DNA of 64,000 nt, from contig CM060733.1 of NCBI GenBank assembly GCA_030704615.1, positions 45,010,001 through 45,074,000 of the forward strand, written 5' to 3'. Source of the DNA: Takakia lepidozioides (Eukaryota; Streptophyta; Takakiopsida; Takakiales; Takakiaceae). The notes under the pieces were generated by a model. It made no database searches and was not told where the DNA came from. It worked only from the letters and a program-made list of their open reading frames with translations. Both the position numbers and the translations under genes were made by a program. Position 1 is the stretch's first letter; the number at the start of each line of letters is the position of its first letter. Below are positions 1 to 12,840 of the stretch, piece by piece.

Positions 1-3000
1 GCCAGTCCGCCTCGCCAATCGCCAATCCATGGCCAGTCCGCGAGCAGACTCCAACTGGCGAGCGCACTGACTCCAACCTACCAACCGGAATAGCGGACCC
101 TCCTCAGACAAAATATATATGTATTATTAACACACATTACGGCCACAGTATCACTTGCAGGATATGAGACACCAAACAACATGCTTACGATAAGTGCTCT
201 TTACCACCACAGTTCTACAACACTTCCAAAAAATCAATGTCTATGATGTGTTTGTGGCCCAGCAGACTTCCACTTGCCCCCGCAGTCTGAGCAAAACTGA
301 GCCCCGGGCCCGACGGGTGAGGGGGCGCCCCCATCTTTTGCCACCCCCTCTCCCACATGTGCCCCCGCCGCAGCCACACGTGCCCGCATTGAAGACACTA
401 ATTTCAAACAATGAGAAGCCGTTATATTGTCACACAGACGGAGTTCATAAGGTCACGTGCCCACCAAACCCCCAAAATAACATGTCGTTGCTGGATATGG
501 AAAAACAGTCTTGTCGTAGTGAGATTTTTTTTGCTCGATAGGTGAAGCAGAATCGAGGATTGGAAATGATACAAATCACCGATAGCATCCCCATTCTATT
601 TTGGAGAAATTAATGGCTCCGGTATACCTCGCCGTTGGGGGAGAGAAGCCATGGAAACGATGGAAATCCACAATTTTGCTCACTCTGAGGACCCAATCAC
701 TTAAATATTACCAACAAAAGATATGAAAGAAAATCATGGTTGGAAAAATTATAGTAGCAAAAAGCCATTAGGATCTCTATTGTCTACATCAGAAAAAAAG
801 TGTATGGAATTTTTTTGGCTAGTCTCAGATGAAGTAAACTATAAGTGAAAAGAGATGGATGTATGTATTTAAAATAATATAGTTTGTAATCCATAAAATC
901 TGTTACCTTACAATAAGTATAATAAAACCAATTTTATTAACAAAATAAAGACAACCTAGAAAAATAAATAAATATTAGATTTAAGATATACTTTTGTTAC
1001 TCAAGAATGGAATAACTTACTCATTTTTTCATTCTTTATCAAAAATTATTAGTAATTCCATGATAGTAGACATCAATGACTACAGTTAAACGTGGTATGG
1101 GCTTACTAAAAAACGATTGTAAAGTTTTGTCATACATACTCAGGATTTCAAGTAGATCATCCAAAACTATTTTGGATCCAATCAGGAAGGAATAAGGGCT
1201 TTAGCTTCCTCTTATCCCGGGATGAAAACAAACGAAAAAGAAAGATCTTTGCTCTTATGCACGGATTATCAGCAGTCCGAGAAAAATGAATATCCTATAA
1301 TACAATTATTCAAAAGTTTATATTAAAAAACAATACTGCTTTTGAATCGCAAAATGCTTGCACAAATAGCTATATGAGATGCAATTGCATTGCCAATTGT
1401 TTTTTTTGTTTGTAATTTTTTGATTGTGTTATGATTTAATCTCGGATGACTTCTAATCCCATGCCAATCTAGTCTTCGGAACCGGTGGTTTTCGTAGCCA
1501 TCTTCTAATCGTTAAAAGAATAATGTTGCACAGATCTTTACTGGAAATGACAAGTGTCTCGTTGGGGTATGCACTTACCATGTGATCGACAATTAGGGTG
1601 CACATGGAGCAATGGACTAGTTATGATGGTCCAATGGGGTTTTTCACAAGACATGCGGCAACGTTTGATTGGTCGTTTTTTGATCGGGGACTTCAAAACG
1701 GAGGAAGTTGTACATTAGAATATTGGTGTATACAAATATATTGTTGCTTTGTCCAAGCTTGAATGCTTGGCTTGACGTTGGACATTTCATGTTACCAATT
1801 CTAGTGATGTTCCGCATAGAGGGGGAGTTCAATCCCATTGTCCAACCATACAAACATAAATGATATTTCTTCATTTAAATGCATTATTGTGATAGTCTCT
1901 TCAGATGCTAAAAGAATAGTTACCATAGAATCTTCTTCTTATCAACTGCTACTTGATGTCTTATTGAGCAATTCATGTGGAGCTTCGATCCAGTAAAATA
2001 TAAAGTTTCATTGGTTGCTAGGTTGCAAGAACAAAACCATTAACAGCTAATACATTGTAAATGATGCACATCATTTATCTCGCTCAAAAAAACCACCTTG
2101 TAAGCAACTCGAGACCAACTGTACAGTGTGATGATAACATACCACATGGAAGGTATATCTTGAAGTATTGTAATCACACTCAACCATCCCTCATCATGGA
2201 GCCACCCCATACAATAATTGGTACTCTCTCTCTCTCTCTTTTCTCCTCTTTCTTGTGTCTCTTTCTGGCTCACCCACACACACACATACCAAAAAGGCAA
2301 AAGGTTAGGGTTGCCAAATTTAAGAGTTAAAACTATTTTCATTATAAACCTTTTGATCATGGTGAGGAATTTGTCACACATAAGAAGTCATCATCAAAAT
2401 TTTGACTGTAATTGGGATGATATGAATGCATGGATTGTATTTAAGGATGTATTTTGCAGTTCAGGTTTTGAGGCCAATGCATACTCTTTGTGCATAATTT
2501 ACATTAAAGATTTTATATGCCCACAAAAGAAAAGGTAAAGCGATGACCTAATAGTCTATAAAGACTTTATGACCTGATAGTCAAGGTAAACGATGGAACG
2601 TTCAAGCTTGAGATCTTTTTTGCCAATGCATGAGGTGTTTAGGGCATTGTGATTTCAATCCAAGTCGCTGAGGCCAACGCATTAAACTTGGTGAGGGTTG
2701 TTAATTTATGACCAAGATCTTATTTGACATCAATTGTTAAGAGGAGTATACATCCGATCAAGGGCAAAGAATGAACTTGGTCAAGAGGTGTCATTTCCAA
2801 ACCCTTGCAAGCGATTGATCATGTAATGTCAATGATGCAATTTGAAATCAAAATCATATAGTACAATGCATGCAAAATACAACAACATGATGTTTGTTGC
2901 AGTGTGTTATGCAAAATCGCAGTAAGATTGTGAAATGAAACGGAAATGACGGCCCCAAATTTGGTGAGCGTTGTTTGTATATTTCAAGGGCCTACTCGAA

Positions 3001-3079
3001 AAGCACAATACTAGATGCTAGCCTCAGTGGGGATGGTGATGTATATCAGGTGCAGAGGGTTGCATCGGCATCCAATCAC
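1..3079. other. AT-rich non-coding DNA, no supported gene
   Basis: No reading frame here has a recognisable domain. The first ~540 bases are more GC-rich and contain a proline-rich frame (194-541) that I regard as chance. From 540 to 2200 the sequence is AT-rich with scattered stops in all frames. A CT microsatellite lies near 2225-2240 and a short CA run near 2275-2286. The last few hundred bases could hold the promoter and leader of the Sec14-like pseudogene that follows, but I see no convincing core promoter. Confidence 0.5.
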
Positions 3080-5649
3080 CATGATAGCAAGTAAGGGGGA
3101 GGAGCGTAGGAAGAGCAAGTCAAGAAGGTACCTTCCGGTCCATTCTTTCATCCACAAAGTTCCGAGCCTCAAGAGGAGAGGAGTACACGCTCAAGGAATC
3201 TCTCTTTAACATTGAGGATGCTTCAGGAGGTGGAGGAACAAAAAGCTTGTTGAAGAATTACGCACAAAGAACTCTAGCTGACGCCACGCTTAAGCATCAT
3301 GATATTATCATTACCGTTCCCAGTCCTTACTCCTACTTTCATAAAATGTGTTTTTTTTTTTTGTGCGCGCAGTTAGCCCGGCGTTATTATGTCAAGCGTG
3401 ATATGACACATATTATTCATTGGACCCTCAATATTAACCCGCTTAAATTTTCTAGAGTTTCACTTTTGATCATATCTCACACTTATGAATTCTTTTAGTT
3501 GTCTGCATGTTGCACAGTCTAGAGAAGGGCACCAATTTAAGCGCGTATCTCTAGAAGACTCATTATGTTATATTTGTAATCAGAGAACAACTTTATATTT
3601 GAATGTTTATTGATATGAGGACAACAATATAATTAGGGATAATGCGTTTAGAGTAGAGGTCTATTGAACCTGTTAAATGATTATGTAGTGAAGTTTCAAG
3701 ATGTGCAGTTTGGTGGGGGGTTGCATTTGGTAGTTATGCTCACTCACTTTCACCTCTGTTGTCTCAATGAGCAGCTGGTATACGAGTCAATAGTCTCCAT
3801 AGATTGTGTCCAGCCTCTGTTTTTTGCAAGTTGAATAACAATTTCTGGACTGTGGTGGCTATTTGTTAGTGTCCTACTTTTCTGTCTTGTTCTTATTGCC
3901 CCATTTGAGTGATTTCCATGGAGTTACAAATTAGTCAACTATATGGAAAATATGTTGAAACAAAAAACTTATCGGCTACCTCTATGACTTCGATCATTTT
4001 AACTTTATTTTAGGCTTAATTGTTGTTTTATGAATTGTGGCAGTTTCTTGAAGGTGAGGAAGTATGATATTGATAAGGCAAAACAGAATCACAAGAGTGG
4101 GGCAAGCACTTGCTACAAACATGGCGCAAGGAGGAATATGGTACGACACAATTGAGGAGGTTAAATCAATCACACTTGGTGTAGATAGCACACATCGCGC
4201 TTGCAATGAAGTCTTTACTTGTTATTGGCAAAGCTATTGTTTTTCCGCCTCCTGGTCATTGCATTAGCAAGACAGAGAATTGATAGGGTGAAGCCGAACC
4301 TACATTCACTTTTAATAAATTTCCTTACAATTCATTTCAGGATTTTTGATTTCAAGGAGTTGGAAGAGGTTCAAGAGCATTATCCACAGGGCACATCATG
4401 GGTTAGACAAATAAGGCAGGACCAGTGTTACATTGAGGAGAATTGGCCTAAGGGATCCCGTGCAATGATGACAACCACGACGCTTGGAAAGATACTTGAA
4501 GTACATGTGCTTGAGTTGAGAAGACTCTCAACTAAAATTCCCGGCATGCTCCATTTGCTGCTAGCGTCACATTAGCATCTCCAGCACCTCGACAATTCTG
4601 GACGTAGGTGGAGCGGGTTAGGTAGGTTAGGTAACTCCGTCTTTTTTTACCAAAATTCTGGTAGGAGGGTTATATAGCATGCAGTGAGAAATGGTGTGGA
4701 TAAAAAAGTTTGCACCAAGCTGATTGAAGGGCATGGGATGTTTGGGAATGACAGACATTGCACGGCATGTTCATAATCAACGCTAGTGCAGGCTTCAGAA
4801 TGTTGTGGGGCACCATCAAAAGCTTTCTAGATCCTAGAACCACGACTAAGATCAATGTGCGTTGTCTTCTGAAATCCGGCAATTTCTACTGCTCCCATCA
4901 ATCCACACAAATGCATCCTTCTAGTTTGGCTTTCACAAAATTAAAGCTCCAATGATTAATAAGGGTTGACAAATTATCTTGTGCACCTACAACAAGTCAT
5001 CATTTCGAATAGGTGTCTTAAAATCATTTGCACTTAAAGATTTATGTAGAAATTGTAGTTTAATAGTGGAAAAAATCCTAAAAGACTAGAGAGATTGCAA
5101 TCTACAAACATTATTTACAAGCGTTCAGTGTATCGATTGATTGACTGCCAAAATCTTTATCAATTTTTCATCAAATACTTTTTTTTGTTTCGTCAACGCA
5201 ATCAAGCTTTCATTCACTTTAACAAATGATTGGAAAGCATGTCAGGTGCTTGGAGGCAGCTATAAGCACAAACTATTGGAAGTAATTGATGCAAGGTAGC
5301 TCATTTGTCATGGATGTCTTGGCACCATCCTTGCAGATATGGTTAGGCATCAGTCTAACCAATTTGCCAACCAATTTGTATTGCAATGTGGACTAATATC
5401 GCACTTGCTAGAAAGATAAATTTGTGTTGCAAAGTTGGTTGGCATATGAGGATTCAAGTGGAATTGTGCCATTTTTATCTTCAGTTGTTAGGTTGTTACC
5501 ACCGATAATAGAAATAATCATGTCCAAGCTTGGAATGTGGAAAAGCAGTCAATTGCCGCAGTTTTTGGGGGCAAGCTGTACATGTGCTCAAGAAGGTGGT
5601 TTGTCTATGCTCTGACCGGGGCCCTTGGAAGGATCCTACAATTTTGAAG
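3080..5649 (+). pseudogene. Sec14-like phosphatidylinositol transfer protein (SFH type), intron-bearing pseudogene
   Basis: Plant SFH proteins carry phosphatidylinositol and phosphatidylcholine between membranes through a CRAL-TRIO domain. The pieces occur in family order. 3090-3290 holds a basic N-terminus (ERRKSKSRR, then SLKRRG and NIED). 4044-~4160 holds FLKVRKYDIDKAKQ and WRKEEYGT. 4341-~4622 holds DFKELEEVQEHYPQG to STSTILDVGGAG. ~4690-4856 ends [18 protein letters not shown] and [12 protein letters not shown]. 5246-5295 encodes VLGGSYKHKLLEVIDA, and 5549-5649 encodes QLPQFLGASCTCAQEGG to GPWKDPTILK. Exon borders have AG/GT sites and matching phases: 4856/5246 is phase 0, and 5295/5549 rebuilds a Ser codon. 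It is therefore a genomic copy, not a processed one. Frame breaks occur in the WRKEEYGT exon, the exon starting at 4341 (including a stop where HHGVDKEG is expected) and the last exon. The C-terminal part of the family is not seen. Confidence 0.85.
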
Positions 5650-5950
5650 GTTTGCTTTGAGTTATATATATATATATATATATATTTTAATGTACCTTAT
5701 GATGTAGTGGCTTCTTGAACTCAGGTCTTTGTCATTGCTCTTACTTATCAAGTTGCATCTTGGCAGGCTGGTAAAGGAAGGCAGTTTTGGAAGGCGGCAA
5801 AACAAGGAGTGGGAGGGACAAGAAAGGAGAGGAAGAGCGCCAAGTAGACCCCCCCCAACGAGGAAGGGGCAGGGGCGGGCACTCGCGGAGCAAAGAAGAA
5901 AGAACACATCTCTCTATCTTTTTTTTGTGAAAAAAGCCCAAATCACACTT
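5650..5950. other. Non-coding, with TA microsatellite
   Basis: This stretch separates the last Sec14-like exon from the transposon remnant. A TA dinucleotide run occupies about 5663-5684. A purine-rich stretch and an 8-base C run near 5851 follow. No coding signal is visible. Confidence 0.5.
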
Positions 5951-7704
5951 TTACAACAAATTTTTAGAGTATAGCAGAGACACCAATTTAGCAGAGACTC
6001 CACTTCCCTCCGCAACTGTGGACATCTTGAATAAGAACACTTTCAACGAACCCTGACTAGGGGTAACATTGTCTTGAATGAAGTCGCACAGGCTTCTCCG
6101 CTTCAACTCCAGGATGCTATCCATATAACATGTGCTGCCTGTTCCCAGTCTGAGTGCGTTGATCTGGTTGCGTACATTGGGTGAACTAAGGGTCGAGAAA
6201 TAGTCCATAACGACGTCCAATTTTTCGCTGTCCAGTTTTCAATGTTCTCTTCGCTCCTCCTAGAATGTTGTTTTGCAAGACAGCTCCTGGCTTGCAGAAA
6301 GTTGCAATTGCAGATGGCGGTGCATAAGGAGCATTCTCCACCTCATGCCGTAGACGTCCCCAAATTGTTTTAAGACTTTCTCGACAATCCCCTTTCAATA
6401 TGGGGTGGGTATGATTGCCGAGATGAACACAAGCTCGGGTAAGGCCGCGAAAACGATGGAGCACATAGTACATGCAGGCCTTGCATATGCCAATGCATGT
6501 TGGGGCCGTTTAGCAATATTTGCAGAGCAACGTCATGTTTTTAGGAGGTGGCACCCCACCTCGAATGGGTTATCCGCGCAACCCTCCCACTCCGTCTCGT
6601 TTGGGGAGCCTCTCAATGACAGGTAGTTGCAGCCTTCATTTCCACAACGGAGGTGCCCAACGCAGATTGATCTACGGAAAGACAAGCCATGAGGGTTATG
6701 TATGTTGGTTGTCTTAGTTCGACACCAAGGGTGTCCGTCGTGCTTCTTGTCCATCCCTTGCATGAGTCCCGCCAAACCTCGACATGACATCGGAGGTGGC
6801 AGCTCAAAAACCACATCTCCATCAAATTCTGTGGGAAGGTATTTTGCTCTTACAATATTTATTGTCCCCCATGCAATTCCACGCACGTCACTTCTGTAGT
6901 TTGGCAAGCATTTCATAGACTGCAACTTTGGAACGACACTGCCTATCTCCTACACATCTGGTTTTTCGACAGAAAATAGGTGTGTTGGAGGTGGTGGAAT
7001 CTCAGAGATGTCGTCGTCACCGGAGCTTTCCAAGAGATCGACAAAAGCCGTCGAAGTGTTGGTGTCATCTTTTTTAATTGTAGCAGGTGTGAAGGCCGGA
7101 GCTACCGAAGCGGTAGTCCTGGTGTGAGTGTTGAACCTGCAGATGAACGTTGTTGATCCCCCTACACGCAGTAAGTGCTCGCTGGAACTCTCCATTGTCT
7201 AACACGATCATCGCACACGAATGGCTCCATAATCATCATACTGTCGACCCTACCAGCAGAGTCGTGCACTTCTTTCTCCACATGCACAGTTCCAACTTGT
7301 AGATCCAAGCTTCTACTGAGGACATCCTCTCCCACGGTTGTCATCCCATTGGCGTCTGGCACTTTGGTGAGGGGGAGCGATTTGTAAGCACAGCAGAATT
7401 TTACCAACTCACCTGTGAGAGCCATTCGTAAAGCAGAGAAGAGTATGGGAACAATGTCCAACAAAGTGTGCCAACACTGGAGCAACGAGCCGTACGTCTG
7501 TGGATAGCAACAAACAACTTGATCGAAGCGCCCATACATGAACGTCACCACCGGTGCATGGCTAGCTGGATGAGCAGTTTCATTCCACTTTGCACCAGGC
7601 CATCTATCCTCATCCATCCACATTACCCATCTGACAAGGTATTCTATGTAATCATTAACTGCCTGTATCCAACGGTTTTTTATAGACACCAGCCGTCCAA
7701 CCAC
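5951..7704 (-). pseudogene. Decayed transposon ORF with Cys/His cluster (unclassified plant DNA-transposon family)
   Basis: Five minus-strand pieces in neighbouring frames read as one protein: 7704-7162, 7195-6950, 6925-6533, 6473-6186 and 6220-5951. The order is an N-terminal segment ending VDDR-like (CDDRVRQWRVPASTYCV), an acidic linker (ESSGDDDISEIPPP), and a Cys/His-rich part (HPWCRTKT, VGHLRCGNEGCNYLS, SPNETEWEGC). Then come RACVHLGNHTHPILKGDCRE and a segment with SSPNVRNQINALR, DFIQDN and VFLFKMSTVAEGSGV. That combination is the N-terminal half of a large family of uncharacterised transposase-like ORFs that I associate with non-seed plant genomes, from memory. The catalytic half would lie 3' (below 5951) and is absent. 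At least four frame changes show it is dead. The class (MULE-like or other) is uncertain. Confidence 0.55.
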
Positions 7705-8690
7705 CCGTTCATTCTATCTTAAGATGTGATGTGTCATAACTGTAGATGAAAAACAGCTAGGATGAAATTGTTTTACTTGTTTTACTTTAATTGTTTCGAA
7801 TGAGCAGAGGACGTGGAGAAGACACCACCATTGAAGCGACAACCAAAAATTCCCATAGGCGCGTACGCCAGTTTTAAAACAACCTTATTTTAACACGACT
7901 CTGGACCGTTCAGGGACGACGCGCCTTGCATGTAGATGCTCCACGCCACCCCGCCGCTTCTCCACAAAGCTGGCATCTTGGCGCAGTTGGGGCGGGGGAG
8001 AGGCAAGTGCTCTCCCTCTTTCTCGCACCGCTTTTTTCCTTTTTAGCTGCAATCCTGGATCCAGTCGATAGCGAGACTCCCTCTCGACCTAGAAGAAGAC
8101 ACCGCCAAACTCTGTACTTCACATCTAACAAACAAAGGCTACGGGCTGATTCCCCTGCTCGCCTCTTGCCTAGTTTCGGTGTCTCATGTGAAGCAGAGCA
8201 ACCATGGAAAAGTTACTATGATTTGAGAGAGTGCACAAAAAGGGTTGGGGCGTAAAGGGAAAGACGAATGTGATGGATACCTCCACTTTGGTCTCCCCTG
8301 CTTGCTTTCCGAGGTTCAACATTGCGTTGACGTCTTCCTCGGGGTCTGTGGGAAGTCCTTCTTGCATCTGCTCCTGAGGCTGGACTTCAGCTGTGACCTG
8401 GTCGGGCTGCATCTGCGTCTGCTCGTGTGTTCCCACAACCTTCTACACGCCTTCAGATTCCCGAGAGGTAGACGACCTCTGTGCTGCGTCTGCCCTTTGC
8501 AAGGAAATCACTCCAGGTTCAGAGTGGCCATGCCCCCTCAAACCACTTGACGATGGCTCCTCCTTCCTCTTCTAAAATGAGCTTCCTCCTCATCCTCTCT
8601 CTCTCTCTCTCTCTCGCTCTTCTCCTCTCTCTCACCAAGGTGAAGTACAAAGTCTGCCCAAGTCATTTTTGGTGAACCACCATAGGAACC
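7705..8690. other. Leader region of the minus-strand transposon remnant; possible small first exon; CT microsatellite
   Basis: A minus-strand frame at about 8410-8275 encodes a Gln/Glu-rich peptide (QPDQVTAEVQPQEQMQEG...). It ends at GTGGAG followed by GTATCC, which fits a splice donor, so it may be the first exon of the transposon ORF downstream. The support is weak. A CT/TC microsatellite lies at about 8597-8634. Nothing else is recognisable. Confidence 0.3.
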
Positions 8691-10268
8691 GTGAACCTAT
8701 GTGATGAGTTGCGCCTCCAGTCTTGCCCAAATCAGCCACACCGCAACTTATGGGCTTTGGCCATCCACCAGAATGCTCTAACGATCTTCTTTGCGCAAGA
8801 AACCACGGATATCCATCATGCGGTATTTCTTTTCTCCATAAATCGGACCACTATGGCGCTACAGCTTCTCACAGATCAACATCTAGAGATTCCACTCATC
8901 CCATTGACTCAAATAAGGGTCCCTACCCTCCAAAGCGGTCGACCCGATTCCAACAGCCATGGACTCTCTGCCAGTGTGGCTGCAAACCAACAGATTATTT
9001 TGGATCTTGGGGAGACCATTGGCCGAACTCCCCCTGGACCCAGATGAATGGTCTTGGAATTTCCCCAGAGGGCCTCACCCCTTCTACACTTATTCAACCA
9101 AGAAGGGCTACCAAGCCATCCAGAACGCCCAGCCCATGCAGTCCAAATGGGATACAAGATGGCAACACCATGGGTTCCAAAACGAAAAATGGTCAATAGT
9201 CTGGGCTTTGGTTTGGATCAAGACCCGCCCGGCCAAGGTGGCAGCCCTTCTCTGGCAGATCGCCAACAGAGTGCTTAAGGTCGGAGAATGGCTTCAATTC
9301 CAATCAGCCATCCTTTGACAATGTTGTCGAACAGGTATTCTGGAATCTATAGAGCATGCGCTCCTTACCTGCCTAGCCCCTAGGAACATCTGGCCCTTCA
9401 TCAAAGGTTTCTACCATCACTGGAGCCCAAGGTGTCTCTCAGTCACGGACCTGCTGCTAAACTATGACCCCTTCACGAAGCAAAAAGCCATCTCGTGCCA
9501 TGTGTTTGAATCTCTTAGGGGCTCGGTCTTGTGGCATCTTTGGAAAGTCAGATCATGTCAAAATCATTCTCTAACTCCACCTCCTCAATCTCCACCATTT
9601 TGGCCCTTGTTTTCTATGATTTGAGCATCGAGTCACGCAAAGCCTGGGTTAAACTTTGTGCAGATATGCAATGCAATTCGCAAGGAGCTCCTGCCATCTA
9701 CGAGAAATTCAGGAACACCTGGGCTCACCACGAGCTCATCTGTGTCACCACTTCAGATGACTCCTGTACATGGCCAGAGCTTCCACCCCTACATTGGAGA
9801 AACAAACGCTCAACAGTCCACAATATCCCCGGAGTTTGATCATGAGGTCAATTGGAAACACTTGAAGACCTCGGCAAAACCTCGAGACTCAACTATCGCT
9901 GAACAGTTTGAGCCAAGAAGGATAGATCGTGGCTAATCCCTAGGGAATCCTTTGGTCGGATAAGGCCTTAAAGGCAACTTGATCTCCATAACTCTTTTTC
10001 CTACCCCTGTTTGATGGTAATTTACTGTTTTGATTCAGTTTTCATGGTCTCCCTTGCTTAGTTGCATTTGAGGCTGCAATGTTCGCCAGTTAAATTCCAC
10101 ACCACAGTTCTCTTTTCACTGATTACGGTGTGTGTGCCTTATGGCGTCTAAGGGGTTTTTATTTCCCCCCCCCCCCCCCCCCCCCCCGAATAATCCCAAA
10201 TAATATGTAAGGGCTTTGTCCCACAAATACATTACAATAAAGTTAACCAGGGCCAAATCCCCCTGTTG

Positions 10269-10297
<29 letters not shown>
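8691..10297 (+). mobile_element. LINE (non-LTR retrotransposon) 3' end with zf-RVT domain, family 1, left arm
   Basis: Broken plus-strand frames give the region that follows reverse transcriptase in plant LINEs: DEWSWNF, then IKTRPAKVAALLWQ, WQIANRVLKVGEWLQF, SIEHALLTCLAPRNIWPF and LRGSVLWHLWKV. This matches the zinc-binding RVT domain pattern (KV..LLWQ...G..L, then EHALLTC..A..IWPF). The reverse transcriptase and endonuclease are missing, so it is a 5'-truncated copy, and several stops interrupt it. The non-coding tail carries a C run (10165-10187) and ends in a TA microsatellite at 10271-10297, a plausible LINE 3' tail. From 9043 on it is repeated in inverted orientation at 33553-34784. Confidence 0.75.
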
Positions 10298-10299
<2 letters not shown>

Positions 10300-10735
10300 G
10301 AAAGTGACCGCCACACTGACGGTCGCTTAAACTTCAAAATATAAAGATTAAAAGCGACCGTTGTACTGGCGGTCGTTATATTTTCAAAATATTAAGAATA
10401 AAAACGACCACCATCTTGGCGGTCGTTTTATTTTTAATATATAAAAAAATGAAGCGACCGCCATATTTACGGTTGTGTCATTTTAAAAATATAATAAATA
10501 AACACCATAATAAATATAAGCAACCGAAATACCGGCGGTCGCATTATATTTAGAAATAAAAAATAATCGGGACTGCCATACGGGCAGTCACTTAAATTTA
10601 GAAATATAAAAACTAAAAGTGACTGCAATATTTTTGAAAATCAAAAGAAATAAAAACGACCGTTACAATATTGGCAGCCACTTGTGTTTTATAAAAAATA
10701 AAAATAGCGACCGCAGTATGAGCGGTCGCTTGATT
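10298..10735. repeat. Array of about nine short hairpins with core GCGACCGCC...GGCGGTCGC
   Basis: Palindromic 21-25-bp cores recur about every 40-65 bases in AT-rich spacers. The stems read like RCGACCG ... CGGTCGY around a 7-9-base loop. Cores start near 10304, 10364, 10404, 10454, 10520, 10569, 10618 (half), 10656 and 10706. Examples are GCGACCGTTGTACTGG with CGGTCGT, and GCGACCGCAGTATGAG with CGGTCGC. Stem changes are often matched on the other side: the core near 10569 reads GACTGCC...GGGCAGTC. The array sits between the LINE tail and block copy 1. The first two units, plus one like the 10656 unit, recur inverted at 33431-33552. No protein is encoded. Confidence 0.8.
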
Positions 10736-10849
10736 TTAAAATTATAACAAATATGGTTGTATTCGGGTGGACGCTATTGGTCGGTCATATTTTTATTTCA
10801 TTTTCATTTCATGTTCATTTCACTTTTATCATTCCTGGAGCATATATAA

Positions 10850-12840
10850 GGGAGGAGTATCATCAAGCTCCTTGGCGCAGACACTTGAGGTTGCTTTGGA
10901 TGTTCTCTTCCATTGAATGAGAGTGTAGCCCAAGAGGTCGGTGCTCACCTTTTGCCGTTGTGGCTTCCACCAAAACCACTTCAGCAGAGTGTGTATAAGC
11001 TCAACACTACAACGTGCATCGACCCGCTTGGGTTGGTGACAAGTGTAGAAGTGTTGGGCTGTCGCATAACATTCTACATTCACAGGCTCATATATAAGTC
11101 ACTGTTTTTTGTTGCTTACATCACTTGGGCCCAGGGAAGTGGATATTGGGTAAAGATGAGGGAGGAATGGAGCCCTTTGTATACGGTAATCCTGAACACT
11201 GTCAGTGCCACTGAAACTGTTGGGTGTAACCTATGTGGACTATAGTTTTCTTATCGTAAGGATCGGCTGTTCGCTCACCTCAGCTATAGAGGTATGAAAA
11301 ACAATGGGGTAGGTTTATGCCCAAAAGCATCTATGTGGGTAAAAAATCATTTTGCCCAGTGTGGAGGCAATATTCCAATGTCTCTGGATCTCGACACGAC
11401 CTCTGAACAGAACACTCTATCTTCTCGTCAGGATGCCCCGATTAGTACTCAAGGGGACACTTGTGAGGCTTCAGGTATCCTTGGACAAGTGGGTTGCTTC
11501 AACACCTCTTTGTACCCATACACTTCAACAGAGTAGAGGATTACGGCAACAATCCATGCAGGAAGACTTTAACTTGTCTGCGAAAAGACAGTTGGATAAA
11601 AATGGACGCAATTTTTCTTTGAGGCCAACATACCGTTTAATGTGGCTTGCAAAGCTTCCGACATTTGTTTCTGCCGTTAGAGCAACCTCGGAATCCAAAT
11701 CCACGTACGTTTCTATTTCTTATCATAATCTCCGTACATGATTGCTAGAAGACACCATGACAGAGCTTACACAAAATGTCAACGATAGTGACGGGCGAGT
11801 CTATAAGAAAATATGGAAGCACTATATGTGCCGATGGATGGTGTTCTGTTACAAACAGACCATTGTTCAATGTCATGCTCGTATGTCCAGCTGGGAAACA
11901 GTTCTTGGGATTGATGGACACTAGTGTCGAGAAAACAAATGGACGTTATCAATGTGGGCTATTGACGAACTTCATCGAACAGGTCGGAAGTGATAAAATC
12001 GTGCAAATATGCACGGATAATGCCGCTAACGTGAGGAATACTGCAGACATTTTATTGGCACGATATCCCCATATGTACTACCAAGGTTGTGCAGCTTATA
12101 TCCTTGACATCCTTTTGGAAGATTGGGGAAAAAACAGTGGGTGAAACAATTTATGCGGCGAGCGAAGACCGTTGTGTCGTTCATCCACACACACTACATC
12201 CTTTTGACAATATATAAGAGGCTTGAACAAAAATACAGCCTTTGGAATCCAGACGAAACTTGTTTTGTCACTAACTTCTTGATGGTGGATCGGTTAGTGA
12301 CGGTGAAGAGCATTATTGAGCACACCATCATCGATCCTCAATGGGAGGCGTATACACGGACGTTGCGAGACTCGAGAAAAGCCAAGTCATTGGGCAAAAG
12401 ACGAAAGGTTCACAACACCATTCACAACGATGATTTCTGGAAGAAATGTGAGAACTTTGTTTATATGGTAGAGCCGGTGCTAATTGTCTTGCGGGAGTTT
12501 GATGGAAAACAACCAGTAATGGGCAAGACATGGTTATTAATGCAAAATCTAGAGAAGTAGGTCCAATCCTTGAGGCATCATCCTTTCTCCTTGGAACCTT
12601 AACTTGCGGACAGTGCCGAGGATGCATTTTACGAGCGTCGGTCAATGGTTCAATCCGGCATGTCCTTGAAAGGGTCGCGGCGATATGAAAAACACTGGTA
12701 CTCGGATATAGCTCTCTCTGTCATGTTTATAAGAGCCAGTCGCATGAGCACTCGTACAAGGCCGGCCTTGGCATCATTGCCGAACAGTAATGGATTGAGC
12801 AAAGCCCCCGACGCATGAGCAGCTCATAAATATGCCAAAC
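10850..12840 (+). pseudogene. hAT-family transposase remnant (BED-like finger, DUF659), copy 1
   Basis: Joined plus-strand frames give a BED-like finger at about 11221-11345 (GCNLCGL, then RLFAHLSYRG, then LCPKASM). A linker with YHNLRT and LLEDTMTELTQ follows. Then comes a DUF659/transposase core at about 11830-12130 with ICADGW, NRPLFNVMLVCPAGKQFL, ICTDNAANV and AAYILDILLEDW. The stretch after it (about 12130-12560) resembles FIHTHYILLTIYKRL to TCFVTNFLMVDRL of hAT elements. The Asp residues of ICADGW and ICTDNAAN fit the first two acids expected of a hAT core. The C-terminal hATC dimer domain is not found. Stops (one in the BED finger) and frameshifts abound. A TATA-like CATATATAAG at 10850 may be its old promoter. 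Confidence 0.8.

Noticed and set aside
194-541. 115-residue proline-rich plus-strand frame
   Set aside because: No domain, low-complexity composition from GC-rich DNA, no splice or promoter context.
10116-10337. Minus-strand frame with poly-Gly and Tyr-Ile repeats
   Set aside because: It is only the translation of the C run and the TA microsatellite in the LINE tail.
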